DNA of 5,200 nucleotides from an uncultured bacterium (GTDB lineage: Bacteria; Bacillota_I; Bacilli_A; RF39; UBA660): positions 1 to 5,200 of the forward strand of contig CAJMOW010000101.1 of NCBI GenBank assembly GCA_905215145.1. The letters are read 5' to 3'. Every line of letters starts with the position of its first letter. The stretch's first letter is position 1. The translations under genes were made by a program, and so were the position numbers. Positions 1-3,943 of the stretch are shown in pieces. The notes under the pieces are model-generated. The model saw only the letters and a list, made by a program, of their open reading frames with translations. It was not told the DNA's origin and ran no database searches.

Positions 1-110
1 GGATATTTACACGGAAAATTACAAAAATATTTTTACTATTGATTTTCTTACTATTTTTATTACTTATTTTCTTATTATTTTTACTTATGATTTTATTAAT
101 GCTGAAACTT

Positions 111-128
111 GAGCTGGAACTCCAGCTC
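111..128. repeat. Perfect 8-bp inverted repeat with 2-base centre
   Basis: GAGCTGGA and TCCAGCTC flank the two bases AC. The arms pair perfectly and are GC-rich for this DNA. The loop is too short for a normal RNA hairpin, so a DNA cruciform, a protein-binding palindrome or chance within the CCAGCT-rich repeats are all possible. Confidence 0.5.
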
Positions 129-211
129 TTAATCCAGATTTTATTATTGCTAAACCTCCAGCTAAACTTATTGATAATGATATAAGAAATTCAATTAATG
201 CTTTTGCTTTT

Positions 212-226
212 CCCCCGTAAAGGAAA
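212..226 (+). repeat. GC-rich motif, copy A
   Basis: CCCCCGTAAAGGAAA, exact. It is followed by a small hairpin (AGCAT 226-230, ATGCT 238-242). With preceding bases, a TTTCC...GGAAA inverted pair can form around the CCCGTAAA core. Translated in the frame TCC-CCC-GTA-AAG-GAA it reads SPVKE, as do copies B and D; copy C reads TPVKE. Confidence 0.75.
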
Positions 227-237
227 GCATAGCAGAG

Positions 238-414
238 ATGCTATTGATTTTCTTATTATTTTTACTATTGAAATTCCTCCAGTTGAATTTCCAGCTGTTA
301 TTTATGATGCAAAATAAGGTAAAAAGAATCGCTCTTGCTGTTTCCTTTACGGGGGATGGAGTGAAGAGAATTAATTATATCACTCATCCAGTTATATTTC
401 CAGTTAATAATTAA
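238..414 (+). CDS. Doubtful small ORF, 58 residues, hydrophobic N-terminus
   Basis: An ATG opens a 58-codon frame ending in TAA. The N-terminus is Leu/Phe-rich because it reads the local TTATTATTT repeats. The middle crosses the inverted copy of the GC-rich motif, giving Ser-Phe-Thr-Gly-Asp. The frame lies inside the broken repeat array, shares its low-complexity composition, and has no leader like those of the better genes. It is recorded because it is open. More likely it is a chance product of the repeats than a gene. No function can be proposed. Confidence 0.15.
   Translation: MLLIFLLFLLLKFLQLNFQLLFMMQNKVKRIALAVSFTGDGVKRINYITHPVIFPVNN
341..355 (-). repeat. GC-rich motif, copy B (inverted)
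   Basis: Reads TTTCCTTTACGGGGG on the + strand, the exact reverse complement of copies A and D. It is the only inverted member. Its − strand flank (CTCTTCACT before, CAGCAAGAGCGATT after) resembles the + strand flanks of the other copies, so the whole element of roughly 35-40 bases appears inverted, not just the core. Confidence 0.75.
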
Positions 415-478
415 GATAATAATCTGGATATTATATATGAAAATCTTATAGATTTTATTACTTATTTTCACTATCACG

Positions 479-490
479 CCCGTAAAGGAA
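479..490 (+). repeat. GC-rich motif, copy C (variant)
   Basis: CCCGTAAAGGAA with altered edges (ACG before it, GGATC after it). The preceding TTTTCACTATC and following GAAGAGATC match the flanks of the other copies. It is the most diverged member of the set. Confidence 0.65.
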
Positions 491-621
491 GGATCACGGA
501 AGAGATCTTATTAATTCTTTTAATATATTTTCAGCTGATAATCCAGCTGTTGCTTATAATTTTAATCCAGTTAAACCTAATGAAATAGCTATTTATGAAT
601 TTATTAGAGCTTTTACCGTTT

Positions 622-636
622 CCCCCGTAAAGGAAA
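622..636 (+). repeat. GC-rich motif, copy D
   Basis: CCCCCGTAAAGGAAA, exact, preceded by TTTTACCGTTT and followed by TGCAAAGAGAAAAT. It lies inside an open frame without an early ATG (486-713), where it reads SPVKE. Confidence 0.75.
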
Positions 637-713
637 TGCAAAGAGAAAATCCTAATTATCTTATTATTAAATCATATAAAATTAGTATTAATTTTAGTTA
701 TAGTAAAATTTGA
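636..713 (+). pseudogene. Possible C-terminal remnant of the small 718/1046 protein family
   Basis: From an ATG at 636 this frame encodes 25 residues. The same frame is open upstream to 486 without another ATG. Its end, with Asn-Pro-Asn followed by alternating Ile/Lys/Ser/Ile residues, resembles the C-terminal Asn-x-Pro ... Ile-x-Ile pattern of the two genes that follow (718-945 and 1046-1264). The TGA ends four bases before the next ATG. I infer a truncated upstream family member joined to repeat sequence. The match is short and could be coincidental. No function is known. Confidence 0.25.
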
Positions 714-717
714 AGAT

Positions 718-945
718 ATGCGCGTCATTGAAATTAACGATATGCTTTATAAAATTGCAGATAGAGATTATACTTTTATAAAAGAAGAAGTAGAAAAATA
801 TTTACTTCGAGAAGAAAGTAAAGGTGCTATTAAACAGATTATCGATAGAGTTATCCATTATAATAAGCCAGCTGTTGCTGATTTATCTATTAAAGAGATT
901 AATGAAGGAGAATATGGAATTAAATTTAATGAACAAAATTATTGA
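718..945 (+). CDS. Small hypothetical protein, 75 residues, paralogue of the next gene
   Basis: I do not recognise a named family. The protein begins MRVIEINDMLYKIADRDY and is charged and soluble-looking, with a probable helical middle (residues about 20-47, rich in Lys/Glu) and a β-like C-terminus (ADLSIKEIN). The gene at 1046 starts with the same pattern, M-[RK]-[IV]-[IV]-[ED]-I-N-x-x-L-Y-x-[IV], and has similar length, so the two are probably tandem paralogues. The ATG is chosen because the motif begins at it. There is no Shine-Dalgarno sequence, which is usual for Bacteroidota-type genes. The frame stays open for 27 codons beyond the TGA, but a weak hairpin follows, so I take TGA as the real stop. 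Its role is unknown. Confidence 0.7.
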   Translation: MRVIEINDMLYKIADRDYTFIKEEVEKYLLREESKGAIKQIIDRVIHYNKPAVADLSIKEINEGEYGIKFNEQNY

Positions 946-976
946 GATAATTATATTATAACTATTAAAGTTATTG

Positions 977-1001
977 ATAGAACATTCTATAATAATTTTT
1001 T
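977..1001 (+). terminator. Weak terminator-like hairpin after the 718 gene
   Basis: ATAGA (977-981) pairs with TCTAT (986-990) around a four-base loop, followed after AATAA by six T. The stem is short and all but one pair is A-T, so this is a weak call. The start of the next gene only 45 bases downstream allows co-transcription instead. Confidence 0.3.
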
Positions 1002-1045
1002 AAAATTCTATAATATTATTTTAACGTAATATAATTTTATTACTT

Positions 1046-1264
1046 ATGAAAATTGTAGATATAAATAACAAATTATATATAGTTTCAGAAACTAAATATA
1101 AAGAAATTAAAGCTATTCGTAAAGAATATATTAATAGTATAGGAAAAGATTCTGAACGAAATAGTTATTTAAAATATATTGAATATTTTAATACTTTTGT
1201 TAAAGAGAATAAAGGAAATTCTCCTAATACTACTATTATAGATATTAGGATAAATAATAAGTAA
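1046..1264 (+). CDS. Small hypothetical protein, 72 residues, paralogue of the previous gene
   Basis: The N-terminus MKIVDINNKLYIVSETKYKE matches the start of the 718-945 protein in spacing and residue type. The body is Lys/Glu/Tyr-rich and probably helical. The tail (NTTIIDIRINNK) is β-like and corresponds to ADLSIKEIN of its neighbour. There are no cysteines, signal peptide or membrane segment. The leader is TTTTATTACTT directly before the ATG, without a Shine-Dalgarno site. It lies 100 bases after the previous stop and may share its transcript. I infer a tandem duplication that has since diverged. The function is unknown. Confidence 0.7.
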   Translation: MKIVDINNKLYIVSETKYKEIKAIRKEYINSIGKDSERNSYLKYIEYFNTFVKENKGNSPNTTIIDIRINNK

Positions 1265-1445
1265 TTATTAATTAGGTTTAACTTGGATTAAAAATAATAG
1301 AAATAATGATAAAGATAAATATAATGAGATAAAATAAAAAAAGATAATAGAGATGATAATAGAAAATATTATACTAATAATGGAATTAAACATAAATGTG
1401 ATATGAATAAAGTATTTAATATAATATATAATATATAAATGTTGG

Positions 1446-1463
1446 GGGGCTATTTCTAATGAT
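1446..1463 (+). repeat. 18-base direct repeat, copy 1
   Basis: GGGGCTATTTCTAATGAT, preceded by two further G. It is identical to 1745-1762. The upstream context (TTTAATATAATATATA then AAATG) also resembles that of copy 2, so a segment of about 40-45 bases is duplicated. Here no C-run follows the repeat, unlike copy 2. Confidence 0.75.
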
Positions 1464-1531
1464 TATAGTGAGGATAAATGTTGAATTATTAAATATAATA
1501 TAGAATTGTGCAGAAAGAGAAAATACTTATA

Positions 1532-1671
1532 ATGTATAATTTATATTGTATAAGTGAAGAAAAGAGAATTATTTTAATAATAATAAAATAAATAATGATA
1601 TAATTAAATATATTATTAATAAAAATAATAATTATGATAATGTTGAGATTAGAATAAAAATGAAAAAATAG
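1532..1671 (+). pseudogene. Decayed third member of the 718/1046 small-gene family
   Basis: An ATG at 1532 starts MYNLYCISEEKR, which resembles NNKLYIVSETKYKE of the 1046 gene, but the frame ends in TAA at 1591. Shifting frame within this stretch recovers a tail, YDNVEIRIKMKK, ending at the TAG 1669-1671, which resembles the C-terminal NTTIIDIRINNK. One frameshift between the two halves would therefore explain it as a disrupted paralogue. The similarity is short and in low-complexity AT-rich DNA, so chance is possible. Confidence 0.35.
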
Positions 1672-1742
1672 TTGTTCTATTGATAAAGAAAGTAATTATA
1701 GTAAAAGTATTAGGTTGTTAAATATAATATATAGATGTGAAG

Positions 1743-2144
1743 ATGGGGCTATTTCTAATGATCCCCCGGCTACTATTATCGGTCTTGAAGTCCCCCGTCA
1801 ATGATATTAGAAAATATATTATTTCAAGTATTATAAATATAGTTATTAAAAATAATAATATTCAAGATATAATTAAAACTACTCAACCTCTTATAATTAT
1901 CAGAACAAATCTTGGAATACAAATAACTAATCTTAATATTGTTATGAAAGTAGGTATCTTAAATTTTATTAATGCTATAATAGTTAGTATAGTTAGTCTT
2001 ATTGCTATTATTAACAGCGGAGCTAAGTTTATATTCAATAGTGAATATAAACAAGCTATAATTGGTGTTATAGCAGCAGCTATACTTACAATTAATTTAG
2101 TTTATCTTGGTACAAGACTTGCAAGGATATTTGGGAAGAAGTAA
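1743..2144 (+). CDS. Small membrane protein with two predicted helices, 133 residues
   Basis: The C-terminal half has two hydrophobic segments (about residues 70-90 and 102-122), then the basic tail RLARIFGKK, which should stay cytoplasmic. This layout is seen in holins and pilin-like proteins, but no signature allows a name. The N-terminal part is Ile/Asn-rich. The start is uncertain: ATG 1743 or GTG 1737 put the GC-rich block (two CCCCC runs) inside the gene, while ATG 1944 would give a neat 66-residue two-helix protein and leave 1743-1943 as leader. The long open frame in such AT-rich DNA favours the longer form. It is followed at once by a terminator, so it ends its transcript. Confidence 0.6.
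   Translation: MGLFLMIPRLLLSVLKSPVNDIRKYIISSIINIVIKNNNIQDIIKTTQPLIIIRTNLGIQITNLNIVMKVGILNFINAIIVSIVSLIAIINSGAKFIFNSEYKQAIIGVIAAAILTINLVYLGTRLARIFGKK
1745..1762 (+). repeat. 18-base direct repeat, copy 2, in a possible G/C hairpin
   Basis: GGGGCTATTTCTAATGAT, identical to 1446-1463. Here CCCCC follows directly at 1763-1767, so GGGG and CCCC can pair around a loop of about 14 bases. A second CCCCC (1792-1796, within TCCCCCGT) resembles the left half of the GC-rich motif from 212-636. The block overlaps the start of the membrane protein gene and could control its translation. Confidence 0.65.
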
Positions 2145-2166
2145 TATTCTTCCCTTTCTTTTTATT
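2133..2166 (+). terminator. Rho-independent terminator with the stop codon in its loop
   Basis: GGGAAGAA (2133-2140) pairs perfectly with TTCTTCCC (2147-2154) around the loop GTAATA, followed by the T-tract TTTCTTTTT. The TAA stop of the membrane protein (2142-2144) is in the loop. A ribosome finishing the gene would sit on the stem, so termination may depend on whether the gene is being translated. Confidence 0.8.
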
Positions 2167-2170
2167 ACAA

Positions 2171-2202
2171 AACCTCTTATACTTGTCAAAATGAATTTTG
2201 GC
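2171..2202 (+). promoter_or_regulatory. Promoter/leader module, copy 1
   Basis: AACCTCTTATA, three variable bases, GTCAAAATGAA, two variable bases and TTGGC. The same arrangement with identical spacing occurs at 2818-2849. Both copies follow a terminator and precede a gene, so each should contain a promoter. TATACT at 2179-2184 could be a -10 box, placing transcription start near the ATG at 2191. No clear -35 is visible, which would suit an unusual phage polymerase or sigma factor. That ATG opens only 18 codons before TGA. Confidence 0.6.
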
Positions 2203-2278
2203 ATAATGGTTATGCCAATCGCAGTAACCGTAGCGAAGTTACTGTGAATAATAATGAAGCTCGTGCTAAAGGAGCACG
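2198..2278 (+). promoter_or_regulatory. Structured leader of three consecutive hairpins
   Basis: Three perfect stems lie end to end. TTGGCATAA/TTATGCCAA (2198-2206, 2210-2218) has 9 pairs and a TGG triloop. CAGTAAC/GTTACTG (2222-2228, 2238-2244) has 7 pairs. CGTGCT/AGCACG (2262-2267, 2273-2278) has 6 pairs and the loop AAAGG. They occupy the space between the promoter module and ATG 2289. This suggests a 5' untranslated regulatory or mRNA-stabilising structure. I do not recognise a known riboswitch or ribosomal-protein leader. Confidence 0.6.
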
Positions 2279-2288
2279 TATTACAATT

Positions 2289-2768
2289 ATGGAAACTTAT
2301 AAAGTAAAGTTCCAGCGTATTGGTGTTTATAGCCATATTGATGACATTCGTTATCGTATCATTCTTGATAAGTTTATTCCTGGTTATAAAATAGACGCTG
2401 ACGGGCAACTATTCAAGACTACTGTCAATTATATTGACATTCTTTCAAGTGCTTTAATTGCACAGACTATTCGTTGTATACCAAATCTTGGTATTATCCA
2501 TGCTTATCTTATGGAAAAGAATTTGCGTGGAACTGGCAAACGTATTGGTATAAATGCTGCACAATTGCAAGCATATCTTACTGATGCTGATGTTACACTC
2601 GAACGAACTGAATTTCATCCTGGCGAGGAATATACTACTACCGATGGAGAAGTTTGTATTCACAAATTTGATGGTTATACTACTAATATCACAGATATAG
2701 TAATTACCGCAAATGCTGAGAGCATTGGTGATCGTATTATCAATTGTATTATGCTTGGCAGTATTTGA
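2289..2768 (+). CDS. Conserved-looking soluble phage protein, 159 residues, paralogue of the 4431 gene
   Basis: I cannot name the family. The protein starts METYKVKFQRIGVYSHIDDI, has IPGYKIDADG at about 30-39, a hydrophobic middle (about 50-75) and PGEEYT at 111-116, and ends in alternating β-like stretches. These landmarks follow in the same order in the 4431-4988 protein (IKGFVSEDNG, EGEEYK), so the two are likely paralogues. Two single cysteines remain in the C-terminal half and one near the middle, with no metal motif. ATG 2289 is chosen because three hairpins fill the region before it. GTG 2244 is in frame, and the frame is open back to 2145, so an extended or frameshifted form cannot be excluded. 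T-ending codons and higher GC than its neighbours suggest high expression. A strong terminator follows. Confidence 0.7.
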   Translation: METYKVKFQRIGVYSHIDDIRYRIILDKFIPGYKIDADGQLFKTTVNYIDILSSALIAQTIRCIPNLGIIHAYLMEKNLRGTGKRIGINAAQLQAYLTDADVTLERTEFHPGEEYTTTDGEVCIHKFDGYTTNITDIVITANAESIGDRIINCIMLGSI

Positions 2769-2774
2769 TATTAT

Positions 2775-2814
2775 AGTGCTTGTGGGAGAAATCCTACAAG
2801 CACTATTTTTATTT
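2775..2814 (+). terminator. Strong rho-independent terminator
   Basis: A 13-pair stem (2775-2787 with 2792-2804, one G-T pair) is capped by a GAAA tetraloop and followed by ATTTTTATTT. It lies six bases after the TGA of the 159-residue gene, so that gene forms its own transcript. The next promoter module begins four bases later. Confidence 0.9.
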
Positions 2815-2817
2815 AAC

Positions 2818-2849
2818 AACCTCTTATAATAGTCAAAATGAAACTTGGC
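2818..2849 (+). promoter_or_regulatory. Promoter/leader module, copy 2
   Basis: AACCTCTTATA, three bases, GTCAAAATGAA, two bases, TTGGC, spaced as at 2171-2202. TATAAT at 2826-2831 matches a -10 consensus. If used, transcription would begin at or beside the ATG 2838, giving a leaderless or nearly leaderless message. As in copy 1, a triloop hairpin follows: GGAAATA/TATTTCC (2852-2858, 2862-2868), closed further by GGCT/AGCC (2847-2850, 2874-2877). Confidence 0.6.
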
Positions 2850-3038
2850 TGGGAAATATCATATTTCCAATTAAGCCTACTTTTATTTATATTAATTTTA
2901 TTCATTTTATTATTTATGATAAATGATAGAGTATTAACAGAATATTTCCTTTTTGTAGAATTAGGGCAAGTAATAGCAATAACTATTCTAATTATTTTAG
3001 CAATAATCGGATACATCCAAATAAAGAAAGAAAAATGA
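2838..3038 (+). CDS. Small two-helix membrane protein, 66 residues
   Basis: Two strongly hydrophobic segments (about residues 11-28 and 45-62) are separated by a short loop containing Asn-Asp-Arg and Glu, and the protein ends in the basic tail KKEK. It should be a hairpin in the inner membrane. It opens a cassette of three membrane micro-genes linked by ATGA overlaps (stop 3036-3038 with start 3035). Phage lysis or membrane-remodelling cassettes (holin, antiholin, spanin) have this look, but no lipobox, holin motif or spanin signature is visible, so I give no function. The start fits the conserved module ending in AAAATGAA. A hairpin forms within the first codons and could slow initiation. 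Confidence 0.65.
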   Translation: MKLGWEISYFQLSLLLFILILFILLFMINDRVLTEYFLFVELGQVIAITILIILAIIGYIQIKKEK

Positions 3039-3115
3039 TAATCATTTTAATAACTATTATTATATTTATAATTATAGAGATAATCTTTAAGATCATTAAT
3101 AAACAAGAGTTATGA
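3035..3115 (+). CDS. Membrane micro-protein, 26 residues
   Basis: The sequence MIIILITIIIFIIIEIIF is a single hydrophobic helix with one Glu inside, followed by the polar tail KIINKQEL. Its ATG overlaps the stop of the preceding gene as ATGA, and its own TGA overlaps the next ATG in the same way. Translational coupling by these overlaps is the main support for coding. Composition alone is poor evidence, because AT-rich DNA readily encodes Ile runs. It could be a single-pass membrane partner of its neighbours. The function is unknown. Confidence 0.45.
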   Translation: MIIILITIIIFIIIEIIFKIINKQEL

Positions 3116-3210
3116 TTTTAATTATATTAAAAGCTATCGCTTTAATAGTATTATATTCAATAATACTTTATGGAATAATAGTATCAACTAAATCTATTTT
3201 TGAAGATTAA
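3112..3210 (+). CDS. Membrane micro-protein, 32 residues
   Basis: A single hydrophobic helix (about residues 2-25, MILIILKAIALIVLYSIILY onward) is followed by a short polar tail ending in Glu-Asp. The ATG overlaps the previous stop as ATGA, making this the third gene of the coupled membrane cassette. The TAA is followed within a few bases by AACCTC, which resembles the start of the promoter module and may mark the next transcription unit. No motif allows a function; a membrane-anchored phage accessory protein is the most that can be said. Confidence 0.5.
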   Translation: MILIILKAIALIVLYSIILYGIIVSTKSIFED

Positions 3211-3213
3211 AAC

Positions 3214-3250
3214 AACCTCAAAATAATTATCATAATAAATATTGGAAAAT
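3214..3250 (+). promoter_or_regulatory. Partial match to the promoter/leader module
   Basis: AACCTC at 3214-3219 lies just after the membrane cassette stop and ahead of the zinc-ribbon gene, as in the two full modules. The rest (AAAATAATTATCATAATAA) does not align well. It may be a diverged third copy or coincidence. Confidence 0.25.
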
Positions 3251-3508
3251 ATGGAAACAAAAGTATGTAAAGTATGCGGACAAGAATTACCTTTATCCGA
3301 ATTTAGAAAATCACCATTTACTACAAATGGTATCGCAACTTGTAATAAATGCGTAAGTGATAAAATAAAAAAAACAAAATTATTTAAAGAAACAACAGGT
3401 TCTACTAATAGTGAGTTAGCTAAATTCACTCCAAGAGAATTAATAGAAGAACTAAAATCAAGAGGATATAAAGGAAAGTTATACGTAACAAGAACAATAG
3501 AATTGTAA
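3251..3508 (+). CDS. Small zinc-ribbon protein, 85 residues
   Basis: METKVCKVCGQELPLSEF opens a four-cysteine zinc-binding domain: Cys6-x2-Cys9 and Cys31-x2-Cys34 with about 21 residues between, the usual two-knuckle ribbon. The C-terminal part (about 55-85, FTPRELIEELKSRGYKGKL) is a short helix followed by a strand. Proteins starting KVCxxCGxELPLSEF are frequent in large phages, including crAss-like phages, and some carry HNH nucleases; here no His-Asn-His motif is present. A nucleic-acid or protein-binding adaptor is likely, but the target is unknown. An in-frame TTG at 3242 could add three residues; the ATG is preferred because the domain begins beside it. Codons end mainly in A, unlike the 2289 and 4431 genes. 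Confidence 0.75.
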   Translation: METKVCKVCGQELPLSEFRKSPFTTNGIATCNKCVSDKIKKTKLFKETTGSTNSELAKFTPRELIEELKSRGYKGKLYVTRTIEL

Positions 3509-3535
3509 TTATAAATACTTTATAATAACTTTTTG
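3509..3535 (+). terminator. Weak terminator-like hairpin after the zinc-ribbon gene
   Basis: TTATAAA (3509-3515) pairs with TTTATAA (3519-3525) across a TAC triloop, followed by TAACTTTTTG. The stem is all A-T, so it is weak, but it starts at the base after the stop codon and precedes a gene-poor stretch. Confidence 0.4.
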
Positions 3536-3653
3536 TTATGGGAGATTATCTTTAGTAGGATTTTGAGTAGCTATTTATATAGCTATTTGAGGAATAAAAT
3601 AAAGCTGAAGAGTAATAATTAAAATTATTAAATAATAGGAGGAGGATTAGCAA

Positions 3654-3677
3654 TAGGATTTTGAGTAGGATTTTGAG
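3654..3677 (+). repeat. Tandem 12-base repeat
   Basis: TAGGATTTTGAG occurs twice head to tail, then continues as TAGGATAAAGGA. A third copy stands alone at 3556-3567. In one frame each copy contains TGA where neighbouring codons give Gly-Phe and Val-Gly, suggesting a former glycine-rich repeat or a non-coding unit. Confidence 0.7.
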
Positions 3678-3787
3678 TAGGATAAAGGAAAATTAGAGCT
3701 GGAGTGAAGACTATTAAATAGCAGTAATAATAATAACAATAAGATTTTAAATAAGAAAAGAGAAAGTTAGAGCTTCAACGAAGATCA

Positions 3788-3943
3788 TTAAATGATTTTA
3801 ATAGGAAAAATAGGATGAAAAATAGGAGGATAAAGGAGTTGGAGAGTATTAGTGGGGGACAGACCCCTCTCCATCTTCTTTTCTCCATTATTCTCTTCCT
3901 CTAAAATCAATAGCATCTCAAGCTTATCAAGCTCTAAAATCAT
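3788..3943 (-). CDS. Doubtful small ORF on the − strand, 51 residues
   Basis: An ATG at 3943 on the − strand gives MILELDKLEMLLILEEENNG, then a basic stretch and a Pro/Ile tail, ending in TAA at 3788. The frame is open upstream for about 20 further codons, coding-like (EYNKEFIKLFDLEVK), back to a TGA. The N-terminal half looks helical and protein-like. The tail only reads through the antisense of the purine-rich repeats. It would be the sole − strand gene in the window and has no leader or terminator. It may be a decayed fragment; no function is suggested. Confidence 0.2.
   Translation of the reverse strand: MILELDKLEMLLILEEENNGEKKMERGLSPTNTLQLLYPPIFHPIFPIKII
3841..3872. repeat. G/C hairpin at the purine-pyrimidine switch
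   Basis: GGGG (3855-3858) and CCCC (3864-3867) pair around ACAGA, and GGAGA (3841-3845) can pair with TCTCC (3868-3872) with an unpaired left bulge. The strand composition flips exactly here. It could be a weak bidirectional terminator between converging decayed frames. Confidence 0.45.

Larger units (their letters stand above)
1..717. repeat. Gene-free tract of diverged repeat units carrying a GC-rich 15-base motif
   Basis: No intact gene is visible here. On the + strand, several stretches read like protein with T-ending codons but are broken by stops or frame changes. One frame runs from position 2 to a TAA near 218 with a single internal TGA at 110-112. Another, 486-713, is open for 75 codons but has no ATG before 636. 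These stretches resemble one another: each has CCAGCT or CCAGTT blocks, a T-rich GATTTTCTTATTATTTTTACT-like block, and then the motif CCCCCGTAAAGGAAA. The − strand also reads as repeated pseudo-peptides rich in Gly, Leu and Ile, interrupted mainly by TAA. I interpret the tract as an array of decayed coding repeats or as a structured non-coding repeat element. The sequence does not decide between them. Confidence 0.5.
1265..1742. other. AT-rich gene-poor stretch with short direct repeats
   Basis: No intact gene is visible in 478 bases; stops are dense in all + frames. It contains three copies of a TTAAATATAATATA-like block (near 1413, 1488 and 1718), the first copy of an 18-base direct repeat (1446-1463), and a decayed relative of the small-gene family (about 1532-1671). 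One frame near 1336-1435 is open for about 30 codons without a convincing start. The pattern fits duplication and decay of the neighbouring small genes. Confidence 0.5.

Noticed and set aside
212..636. CRISPR array
   Set aside because: Repeats are only about 15 bases, spaced 130-145 bases apart, with one inverted; spacers in CRISPR arrays are short and regular and repeats share one direction.
1..717. Stop-codon reassignment (TGA or TAG or TAA as sense), known in some crAss-like phages
   Set aside because: Intact genes in the window end in TGA (718, 2289, 2838) or TAA (1046, 1743, 3251, 4168, 4431), and several are followed at once by terminators. The broken tracts contain all three stops, so no single reassignment restores them.
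943..1028. Readthrough of TGA 943-945 extending the 718 protein by 27 codons to TAA 1026-1028
   Set aside because: The extension is composition-typical, has no counterpart in the paralogue, and other genes in the window clearly stop at TGA.
2097..2408. − strand open frame of 103 codons
   Set aside because: It is antisense to the strong 2289 gene and crosses a terminator and structured leader; its residues mirror the codon pattern of the + strand gene.
2454..2819. − strand open frame of 121 codons
   Set aside because: It is a shadow of the 2289-2768 gene and begins beyond the strong terminator at 2775-2814.
3641..3790. Diversity-generating retroelement template/variable repeat pair (AGAGCTGGAGTGAAG versus AGAGCTTCAACGAAG)
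   Set aside because: Differences are not confined to adenine positions and no reverse transcriptase is in the window.
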